Shown here piece by piece: positions 1 to 6,631 of a DNA stretch of 64,000 bases (position 1 is the first letter of the stretch; each line of letters begins with the position of its first letter). A program made the position numbers and the translations under genes. The stretch is from assembly GCF_020616555.1 (NCBI RefSeq), contig NZ_CP085173.1, positions 6,960,001-7,024,000 of the forward strand, in the 5' to 3' direction. A model generated the notes under the pieces. That model searched no databases, was not told the origin of the DNA, and saw nothing but the letters and a program-made list of their open reading frames with translations. Source of the DNA: Streptomyces longhuiensis (GTDB lineage: Bacteria; Actinomycetota; Actinomycetes; Streptomycetales; Streptomycetaceae).

Positions 1-483
1 AGCTGGGTGACGGCACATGCTCTCGGACACGCCTCGCACGAGGAGATCGACGAGCTGGGGATGACGGCAGCTCTGCGGCTCGCTGCGGTGCGCGCCCTCG
101 GGGCCCTTCCGGTCCGTCCGGACGCGGTCATCCTCGACGGCAAGCACAACTACCTCGGCGCTCCCTGGCAGGTCCGTACGGTGATCAAGGGTGACCGGTC
201 CTGTGTGGCCGTCGCCGCGGCATCGGTGATCGCCAAGGTTCGCCGCGACAAAATGATGGCCGAACTGGGCATCGAACATGCAGACTTCGGTTTTGCGGAC
301 AACGCCGGATATCCGTCGCCGGTCCACAAGGCCGCGCTGGAGGAGCGGGGGCCCACCCCGTACCACCGGCTCACGTGGGCGTATCTTGATGCGCTGCCCC
401 AGTGGCGGCACCTCAAGAAGGCCCGCATCTGGGCGGACGGAAACGTTCCGGAGATCGAAGGCCAGCTCGGCTTCGACTTCTGA
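1..483 (+). CDS. rnhB: Ribonuclease HII, C-terminal part (5' end outside window)
   Basis: RNase HII cleaves the RNA strand of RNA-DNA hybrids and removes single ribonucleotides from DNA. The open frame enters from the left edge, so the N-terminal third, with the Asp-Glu of the catalytic DEDD set, is missing. Still visible are the VILDGKHNY segment (third acidic residue), the KGD...[12 protein letters not shown] stretch typical of RNase HII, and the late [20 protein letters not shown] segment that matches the family's conserved C-terminal region. The frame ends with TGA just after GQLGFDF. An unrelated proline-rich gene follows 67 bases downstream on the same strand. Identification is secure from family motifs; only the start is unknown. 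Confidence 0.93.
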   Translation, partial: SWVTAHALGHASHEEIDELGMTAALRLAAVRALGALPVRPDAVILDGKHNYLGAPWQVRTVIKGDRSCVAVAAASVIAKVRRDKMMAELGIEHADFGFADNAGYPSPVHKAALEERGPTPYHRLTWAYLDALPQWRHLKKARIWADGNVPEIEGQLGFDF

Positions 484-550
484 TCTTCCGTTCGCACTCA
501 TGTGCCACCCGCCGAGGCCACTCGCACCGGCGTTTGATAGACATCAGCTC

Positions 551-1216
551 ATGCCTCTCCTTCCCGAGGAGCCTCAGATTCACGAGAGTGCCCAGGGTCC
601 CCGCGCCACTTCGGCCCCCAGCGGCCGCAACGCGCCGACCCCCCGCCCCGTACCCGGCCCGCGTCCCGCGGCGCCGCCGCGACCCGGACGCCCGGGTCCC
701 GCACGGCCGATGCCGCCCGCGCAGCGCACGTCGCGCGAGTCGGTGTCCGCCGCCAAGCCGGGGCCTTCGGCTCCGGCCGCCCCCGCCGCCGTGCCGACCG
801 CTCCCGCCTCGGCGGACGCGACCGCGCAGCCGCAGATCCAGCTGATCCCGGCTTCGGTCGAGGGTGCCCTGGACGCCGCGGAGGAAGCCGTCGACCTGCT
901 CCTCGACTCGGGCCGCGCGCCCGGCGAGGTGCTGGTGATCACCACCGGTGACCCGCACCCGTGGGCCACGCACGAGCTGTCCTTCGGCGACACCGCCTAC
1001 TGGGCGCAGCACGACGCGGGTGACGACGTCTTCTACGCCGACGCCGGGGCCGCCGAGCGCGCTTCGAAGCGGCCTGTGGTCGTCGTCGCGCTGAACGGCG
1101 GTGCCGACGAGGCGGCCGCCACCGCTCTGCCTCTCGCCCTCGGCCGGGCGGGCGCCCTGCTGATCGTGTGCGGCGACCCGCAGCGGATCAACTCCCTGCT
1201 GGGCGCCGGAGTCTGA
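551..1216 (+). CDS. Hypothetical protein with Pro/Ala-rich N-terminus
   Basis: A 221-residue protein I do not recognise. The ATG at 551 is chosen because coding-type third-position GC bias begins there; the frame is open further upstream, but that part overlaps rnhB out of frame. Residues 1 to about 95 are a low-complexity Pro/Ala/Arg tail, probably disordered. The C-terminal ~125 residues look like a compact alpha/beta domain (IQLIPASVEGALDAAEEAVDL..., ending PLALGRAGALLIVCGDP). No catalytic signature or signal peptide is visible. It follows rnhB in the same direction with 67 bases between and could be co-transcribed. It looks like a conserved Streptomyces protein of unknown role. Confidence 0.7.
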   Translation: MPLLPEEPQIHESAQGPRATSAPSGRNAPTPRPVPGPRPAAPPRPGRPGPARPMPPAQRTSRESVSAAKPGPSAPAAPAAVPTAPASADATAQPQIQLIPASVEGALDAAEEAVDLLLDSGRAPGEVLVITTGDPHPWATHELSFGDTAYWAQHDAGDDVFYADAGAAERASKRPVVVVALNGGADEAAATALPLALGRAGALLIVCGDPQRINSLLGAGV

Positions 1217-1286
1217 CACGCCGCGCGCCGGCTGCCCGAACCGCTCGACGGTTCCACGGGCGGCCGGCGGCGCCGTGTGCCTGCGG

Positions 1287-1334
1287 CCCGTGTCGACGCG
1301 GGCACGTGTCGACGCGGGCACGTGTCGGCAGGGC
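1287..1334. repeat. Three tandem 16-bp units
   Basis: Three head-to-tail 16-base units (1287-1302, 1303-1318, 1319-1334) share the core CGTGTCGACGCGGG. The first two differ only at their first two bases; the third has diverged at its 3' end. Each unit carries GTCGAC or a variant. They lie in the non-coding strip between the end of the preceding plus-strand gene and the end of the convergent minus-strand gene. This may be slippage repeats or part of a folded 3' end. Confidence 0.7.
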
Positions 1335-1365
1335 TCGTGCCGGCGGCTCGTTTCCGCGGCAGCTC

Positions 1366-2007
1366 TCAGCGGGCAGCCGCGCGGCGCAGTACCTCCGACG
1401 CGGCTCCTCCTGCGCGCGGCAGTGGCGGCTCGCTGCTGCCCTCGTACGCCTCGGGCGTCGATCCGAGGCCCGGTCGCCTGCCGCCGCGCCCTTCGCCGAG
1501 TACCTGCCAGCCGTCCCGCGTCATGGTGATGTACGCCCCGCAGCGCAGCCCGTGAAGTGTGCACGCATCCCGCAGCCCCCACATCCACGCACCGTCCTCC
1601 TCCGTCCAATGCGCGTCGCCTTCACGGCAGTAGAGCAGCACGGCCGTTCGCACCGGCGTACGGCGTCGGAGGTCGTGCGGGATCACCCGGCGCAGGTGCG
1701 TGAGCAGTGCGTTGCGGAAGACCCAGCCGTCCGCCGCGCTCGCGCGCCGGGTGAACGACGCGCTGGCGTTGAGCCGCTCCTCCGTATCGAGAACGGCTAC
1801 GACGGCCGTCTGGGGCTTGGGGCGGTGCCGGGCATGCAGGCCGCTGACGACCTCGCGCGGATTGCGCAGCAGCGGTATCCCCGCCGCGGCCCATTCCGCG
1901 GGTTCGAGCATCCTGGCGAGTTGGTTGGCGGAGTCGGCGGACAGGTCGGCACGCGTCGATGACGTCGACAACGATGCCGCCGAGGACGGAGCGAATCCGA
2001 AGGTCAC
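1366..2007 (-). CDS. Hypothetical protein, possible nucleotide/amino-acid-processing regulator of unknown role
   Basis: A 213-residue protein of unknown function; I make no functional claim. The frame is open to 2229, but the GTG at 2007 is preferred because GAAGGGAGG lies a few bases upstream and third-position bias is poor before it. Visible segments are an N-terminal Ser/Ala-rich stretch, a central alpha/beta part (PKPQTAVVAVLDTEERLNAS), and VIPHDLRRRTPVRTAVLLYCREGDAHW near residue 140, with several His, Asp and Trp residues that recall a small-molecule-binding fold. The last ~40 residues are Gly/Pro/Arg-rich. It is convergent with the previous gene and divergent from recQ. It is probably a conserved Streptomyces family. 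Confidence 0.65.
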   Translation of the reverse strand: MTFGFAPSSAASLSTSSTRADLSADSANQLARMLEPAEWAAAGIPLLRNPREVVSGLHARHRPKPQTAVVAVLDTEERLNASASFTRRASAADGWVFRNALLTHLRRVIPHDLRRRTPVRTAVLLYCREGDAHWTEEDGAWMWGLRDACTLHGLRCGAYITMTRDGWQVLGEGRGGRRPGLGSTPEAYEGSSEPPLPRAGGAASEVLRRAAAR

Positions 2008-2414
2008 GGTCCTCCCTTCGGCTACGCGCCCACACTGCGGGCGAGGTCGGACTGCGGGAGCGCACCGCGGCACAGCCCTACCGGACCACGATCGAGCCGC
2101 GCGGGAGCGATTCCAATTCTTCCCTTCGCACTGGCTTGCGGCAACGAGCAATTGAGGCCGGGAGCCGGTATCTGGGGAAGCGTCGGCTATATCCCTGCCC
2201 AACGCCGCCGCCTGTGACGCCAGGATCACGCCTTTACGGCCAGGACCAGCGGTAACACCGTCCGACCTCGTTGATCCGGATGCCTCGGGAATGGAATCAA
2301 GAGGGGCTGGGCGCCTGGTGGGACACCCTCCGGGCGGCGAGGTGGGCGGGGTCGGCGGTGATCATCACGGCGGGGGATTGGGCCGTTGTCAGTGGTGTGG
2401 GGTTGCATGGGGGC
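2008..2414. other. Divergent intergenic region upstream of recQ
   Basis: A 407-base stretch between the GTG of the minus-strand hypothetical gene and the recQ start. It has lower GC and contains AT-richer patches near 2100-2220, as expected of divergent promoters. I found no convincing -35/-10 pair, LexA-type palindrome or small gene with coding bias. The minus-strand gene's ribosome binding site sits at its left edge. The recQ frame is open upstream to 2271 but without coding character. Confidence 0.5.
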
Positions 2415-4574
2415 ATGAGTAACCAGGAGCTGCGTGCCGAAGCCGACGCCATCCTCGCTGAGCTGGTCGGCGATCCGGGGGGTTCGGCACGCCTTCGGGA
2501 GGATCAGTGGCAGGCGGTGGCGGCCCTGGTCGAGCAGCGTCGCCGTGCTCTTGTCGTGCAGCGCACCGGCTGGGGCAAGTCGGCGGTGTACTTCGTGGCC
2601 ACGGCCTTGCTGCGGCGGCGTGGCTCCGGTCCCACGGTGATCATCTCGCCGTTGCTGGCGCTCATGCGTAACCAGGTCGAGTCGGCGGCGCGCGCCGGCA
2701 TCCAGGCGCGCACCATCAACTCGGCCAACCCCGAGGAATGGGACACGATCTACCAGGAGGTCGAGCGCGGGGAGACCGACGTCCTCCTCGTGAGTCCGGA
2801 ACGCCTCAATTCCGTTGATTTCCGTGATCAGGTCCTGCCCAAGCTCGCGGCCACGACGGGACTGCTCGTCGTCGACGAGGCGCACTGCATCTCCGACTGG
2901 GGTCATGATTTCCGGCCGGACTACCGCCGACTGCGGGCCATGCTGGCCGAGCTTCCCGCCGGTGTGCCGGTACTGGCCACCACCGCGACGGCGAACGCGC
3001 GGGTCACGGCGGACGTCGCGGATCAGCTGGGTACGGGAGCCGGCGAGGCGCTGGTGCTCCGCGGCCCCCTGGACCGGGAGAGCCTGCGCCTGGGCGTCGT
3101 CCGGTTGCCGGACGCTGCGCACCGTCTGGGCTGGCTCGCCGAGCATCTGGACGAGCTCCAGGGCTCCGGCATCATCTACACGCTGACGGTGGCCGCGGCC
3201 GAGGAGGCCACCGCCTTCCTGCGCCAGCGCGGCTTCAACGTGGCCTCGTACACGGGCAAGACGGAGAACGCCGACCGGCTCCAGGCCGAGATCGACCTTC
3301 AGGAGAACCGGGTCAAGGCGCTGGTCGCGACCTCGGCGCTGGGGATGGGCTTCGACAAGCCGGACCTGGGATTCGTGATCCATCTCGGCTCGCCGTCCTC
3401 GCCGATCGCCTACTACCAGCAGGTGGGGCGTGCGGGCCGTGGTGTGGCCCACGCCGATGTGCTGCTGCTGCCGGGCAAGGAGGACGAGGCCATCTGGCGC
3501 TACTTCGCCGATACGGCCTTCCCGCCCGAGGCGCAGGTACGGCAGACCCTCTCGGCTCTCGAGAGTGCGGGACGTCCGCTGTCCGTGCCCGCCCTGGAGG
3601 CGGCAGTCGATCTTCGGCGCAGCCGCCTGGAGTCGATGTTGAAGGTGCTGGACGTGGACGGCGCGGTCAAGCGCGTCAAGGGCGGCTGGACGGCCACGGG
3701 AGCCGACTGGGTGTACGACTCCGAGCGCTACGCGTGGGTTGCCAAGCAGCGGTCGACCGAGCAGCAGGCCATGCGCGATTACGCGAGTACGTCTCAGTGC
3801 CGGATGGAGTTCCTGCGTGAGCAGTTGGACGACGAGGGTGCGGTTCCGTGCGGCCGCTGCGACAACTGCGCGGGGGCCTGGGCCGATTCCTCGGTGTCGG
3901 CGGAGGTGCTGACGGGGGCGGCCAGGGAGCTCGACCGCCCGGGGGTGGAGGTCGAGCCGCGCCGCATGTGGCCGACGGGGATGCCCGCACTGGGCATCGA
4001 CCTCAAGGGGCGCATCCCGGTCAAGGAACAGTGCTCCACCGGGCGCGCCCTGGGACGGCTCTCGGACATCGGATGGGGCAACCGGCTCCGCCCGCTGCTG
4101 GCCGAGAACGCGCCCGACGGGCCTGTCCCCGACGACGTCCTGAAGGCCGCGGTGGCGGTCATCGCCGACTGGGCGCGCTCGCCCGGGGGCTGGGCGCCGA
4201 CTGTTCCGGACGCCTCTGCACGGCCGGTGGGAGTCGTCGCCGTGCCGTCCCTGACCCGGCCGCAACTGGTCGGTTCACTCGCCCAGGGAATCGCGACCAT
4301 CGGACGCCTCCCGTTCCTGGGTGCGCTGTCGTACACGGGGCCTGGGGACGTACACCCGGTACGCCGCAGCAACTCCGCCCAGCGCCTCAGGGCTCTGTCA
4401 GGCACCTTCACCGTTCCAGACGACCTGGCCGCCGCCCTGGCCGGCGCTCCCGGTCCCGTCCTGCTCGTGGACGACTACACGGACTCCGGCTGGACCCTCG
4501 CGGTCGCTGCGCGGCTGCTCCGGAAGGCGGGGAGCGAGCAGGTCCTGCCGTTGGTCCTGGCCGCGGCTGGCTGA
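2415..4574 (+). CDS. recQ: RecQ-family ATP-dependent DNA helicase with C-terminal PRTase-like domain
   Basis: A 719-residue superfamily 2 helicase. Walker A RTGWGKS lies near residue 50, DEAH (VVDEAHCISDWGHDFRP) near 154, and the motif VI segment YYQQVGRAGRG near 335. Zinc-binding cysteines follow: one in SQCRMEF near 461 and the CGRCDNC cluster at about 478-484. These are the RecQ core plus RecQ-Ct zinc module. Unlike E. coli RecQ there is no obvious HRDC domain. The last ~200 residues end in VLLVDDYTDSGWT (about 679-691), which resembles the hydrophobic-Asp-Asp...Thr/Ser-Gly-Thr PRPP-binding motif of phosphoribosyltransferases. ATG 2415 is chosen because SNQELRAEAD begins normal coding bias. 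Helicase assignment is certain; the tail's function is inference. Confidence 0.93.
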   Translation: MSNQELRAEADAILAELVGDPGGSARLREDQWQAVAALVEQRRRALVVQRTGWGKSAVYFVATALLRRRGSGPTVIISPLLALMRNQVESAARAGIQARTINSANPEEWDTIYQEVERGETDVLLVSPERLNSVDFRDQVLPKLAATTGLLVVDEAHCISDWGHDFRPDYRRLRAMLAELPAGVPVLATTATANARVTADVADQLGTGAGEALVLRGPLDRESLRLGVVRLPDAAHRLGWLAEHLDELQGSGIIYTLTVAAAEEATAFLRQRGFNVASYTGKTENADRLQAEIDLQENRVKALVATSALGMGFDKPDLGFVIHLGSPSSPIAYYQQVGRAGRGVAHADVLLLPGKEDEAIWRYFADTAFPPEAQVRQTLSALESAGRPLSVPALEAAVDLRRSRLESMLKVLDVDGAVKRVKGGWTATGADWVYDSERYAWVAKQRSTEQQAMRDYASTSQCRMEFLREQLDDEGAVPCGRCDNCAGAWADSSVSAEVLTGAARELDRPGVEVEPRRMWPTGMPALGIDLKGRIPVKEQCSTGRALGRLSDIGWGNRLRPLLAENAPDGPVPDDVLKAAVAVIADWARSPGGWAPTVPDASARPVGVVAVPSLTRPQLVGSLAQGIATIGRLPFLGALSYTGPGDVHPVRRSNSAQRLRALSGTFTVPDDLAAALAGAPGPVLLVDDYTDSGWTLAVAARLLRKAGSEQVLPLVLAAAG

Positions 4575-4594
4575 GGCACTTGATTACTCGGCCT

Positions 4595-4617
4595 GAGGGG
4601 CCGGGCACCGGCCCCTC
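4595..4617 (+). terminator. Hairpin terminator after recQ
   Basis: GAGGGGCCGG and CCGGCCCCTC form a perfect 10-bp stem with a 3-base loop, 20 bases after the recQ stop. No long T-run follows, which is usual for Streptomyces terminators. Confidence 0.7.
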
Positions 4618-4690
4618 CCGTCGCGAACAGTCAACTCGCCCGGGACAAGCATGACCTGATGGGTCGGCAGTGCGCGAGTGGTCCTCCTGG

Positions 4691-4736
4691 CCTGTGGACA
4701 ACTCCTGTCGTGTCCCTGATCCGGGTTATCCACAGG
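4691..4736. promoter_or_regulatory. Inverted pair of DnaA-box-like nonamers
   Basis: TGTGGACAA at 4693-4701 is the reverse complement of TTGTCCACA, the preferred Streptomyces DnaA box, and TTATCCACA lies on the plus strand at 4726-4734. The boxes point toward each other, 24 bases apart, within a larger inverted repeat whose outer arms GGCCTGTGGA and TCCACAGGCC match perfectly. It lies 40 bases before the DUF4192 start. This could be a DnaA-binding regulatory or titration site; it is not a replication origin, since there is no box cluster. Confidence 0.55.
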
Positions 4737-4774
4737 CCAAAACGGATTCTTGAGATTCGCGGCATGGTCGTCAC

Positions 4775-6229
4775 ATGACGAATCACAGCGAAGCAGCCGG
4801 CGCACCCGGCACGGAACAGATCACCCTGCGCAACCCGTCCGAACTGGCCGAAGCGCTCCCGTACTTGCTCGGGTTCAAGCCCGAGGACAGCATCGTGCTC
4901 GTCGCCCTGCACCGCGGACGCTTCGGCGGTCGCGTGCGACTCGGAATCCCCGAGCGCCCCGGTGACTGGCCATCCGTCGCGGACGAGATGGCCAAGTGCC
5001 TGATCAACGGATGCGAGCACAAGGACGGGACGCCGGACGGCATCGTCGCGTTCCTCTGCCGGGATCCGAAGACCGCCGAGACCGGGCGGCAGATCATGGA
5101 ACGCCTCCAACCGCTGGCACAGATGCTGCGTTTGGCGTGCGGCCGCCTCGACGTGCCCGTGGTCGAGACCCTCTGCATCTCCGACGATCACTTCTGGTCG
5201 TACAGCTGCCCGATCGAGGAGTGCTGCCCGCCCGACGGCACACCGCTGGCCGCGTCCGGTACGTCCGTCATGGCAGCCGCGATGACTTATGCGGGCGTCC
5301 AAGTGAGGGGCTCGCTAAGGGAGATGAGGGCCCGCCTCACGCCAAGGCAGACGGCAGCCGCGCCAGAACAGGAGCACGCGCTGGACGCCGCGGCCATGAC
5401 TCTCGTCCCCAGGATTCTCGCCGGAGTCCCGCGCGCCGAGGTCGCGGACGAGACGCTCGATCTCGCTCGGCGGGTCTGGAGCCGTTTCGGGCACCTGCCG
5501 ACCGGTGACGACACGCTGGAAACCGATCTCAGGGACGACGAGCAGCTCGCGCACGACGAGGCGGCCAGGTTGATCCTCGGCCTCCAGGACCGGCTTACCC
5601 GGGATCACGCGGCCGAGTGGATGGAGGGCGACGAGGCGCCGCTGGCTCTGCGCCTTTGGCGAGCTCTGGCCCGGCGCTGCGTGGGCCCGTACGGCGAGCA
5701 CGCTGCGGCGCCGCTGACGCTCGCCGGCTGGGTCGCGTGGTCTCTGGGCGACCGCGTGGAGGCCGGCGAGGCGTTGGACATGGCTCTGGCCGCGGATCCG
5801 CGGTACGTCTTCGCCCGGCTCCTCATGGAGGCGTGCAGCGCGGACCTGGATCCGGAGCCGGTGCGGCGCAGCCTGCGCAAGACACGGGACGAGCGGAACG
5901 TGACGCCGTCCGAGGCGAATTCGAAGGGGGCCTTTGACGGAGGCGGGGCAGGAGTGGCGGTAGGTGCGGGAACCGGTGCCGATGCCGGTGTCAATGGCGA
6001 AGGCGTCGCCGGCCGTAAGGATGCAGGTTCCCCTGGGCGGCCGAGTGCCGAGGACTCTCGGGAACCGACTGAGGATCGGGTGACGCGGGCCCTGGAGGCC
6101 GCTCTGCGTCGGCGCGGATCGCGACGTGCAGGTGCGGGCAAGCGACCTTCCCAGGCTGGGGCGCACGCACCGCGGCGACCGCAGGGACGTCGCCGCGTGA
6201 GCAGGCAGGGGACGAGGCGGGACGGATGA
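4775..6229 (+). CDS. DUF4192 domain-containing protein
   Basis: A 484-residue actinobacterial protein of the DUF4192 family. The family hallmark ALPYLLGFKPEDSIVLVALH is near residues 27-46, followed by GRFGGRVRLGIPERP. The domain runs to about residue 360 and ends with a helical part (WRALARRCVG..., LTLAGWVAWSLGDRVEAGEALDMALAADPRYVFARLL) resembling a tetratricopeptide-like repeat. Residues after about 370 are Gly/Arg-rich and probably disordered. Function in the family is unknown. The start is ATG 4775; no clear ribosome binding site is seen, and a DnaA-box pair lies just upstream. The TGA is overlapped by an ATG at 6226, but coding bias suggests the next true genes start at 6482 and 6631. 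Confidence 0.85.
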   Translation: MTNHSEAAGAPGTEQITLRNPSELAEALPYLLGFKPEDSIVLVALHRGRFGGRVRLGIPERPGDWPSVADEMAKCLINGCEHKDGTPDGIVAFLCRDPKTAETGRQIMERLQPLAQMLRLACGRLDVPVVETLCISDDHFWSYSCPIEECCPPDGTPLAASGTSVMAAAMTYAGVQVRGSLREMRARLTPRQTAAAPEQEHALDAAAMTLVPRILAGVPRAEVADETLDLARRVWSRFGHLPTGDDTLETDLRDDEQLAHDEAARLILGLQDRLTRDHAAEWMEGDEAPLALRLWRALARRCVGPYGEHAAAPLTLAGWVAWSLGDRVEAGEALDMALAADPRYVFARLLMEACSADLDPEPVRRSLRKTRDERNVTPSEANSKGAFDGGGAGVAVGAGTGADAGVNGEGVAGRKDAGSPGRPSAEDSREPTEDRVTRALEAALRRRGSRRAGAGKRPSQAGAHAPRRPQGRRRVSRQGTRRDG

Positions 6230-6481
6230 GTGCCGACTCGTGGCGCAGGTCCCGTGGGCCCGTCTCCGTGGCCGAGCGGACACCGACCGGGGTGGGGGAG
6301 TCAGAGGCGGGCATGGGGCGTCGGCTGCTCGGCTTCCTGCGTCGCAGGCGTGACTTGGGGTGGGGCAGGCCCGTTCACCTCTGTGGCACGGCCTCTGACC
6401 GGGCCGAGCCGCCGTCTCCCCGCCGACCCTTCGGAGCGCCATCGGCGCCTCGCGCGCGCCCAGCACGGAAGGAGCCACCCC

Positions 6482-6631
6482 ATGCCGCCCCTCGCGTCGT
6501 CGACCGTGTCCGCCGTCTTGACCAGCGCCGTACTCGTGGTGCTCGCCTCGGAGGAGGACGGCCCACCGGGTGCCGGCGGTCCGTCCCGCGAGACCGGTTC
6601 CGCCGGTCGTCCGGGGGCGAGGCGGCGGTGA
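6482..6631 (+). CDS. Micro-ORF (49 aa) translationally coupled to the next gene
   Basis: A 49-codon frame beginning with ATG 6482 behind a good ribosome binding site (GAAGGAG, spacing about 7). It encodes a short hydrophobic stretch (VSAVLTSAVLVVLAS, residues 8-22) and then an acidic, Gly/Arg-rich tail. Its TGA (6629-6631) overlaps the ATG of the following gene in the arrangement TGATG, the classic signal for translational coupling. It is too short for homology to be obvious. The alternative is that the downstream gene starts at 6226 and this frame is fortuitous, but the ribosome binding site and overlap argue for a real small protein or leader peptide. Confidence 0.5.
   Translation: MPPLASSTVSAVLTSAVLVVLASEEDGPPGAGGPSRETGSAGRPGARRR

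Noticed and set aside
2226..4265. 679-codon minus-strand frame opposite recQ
   Set aside because: Antisense shadow of the RecQ helicase, Arg/Gly/His-rich with no domain.
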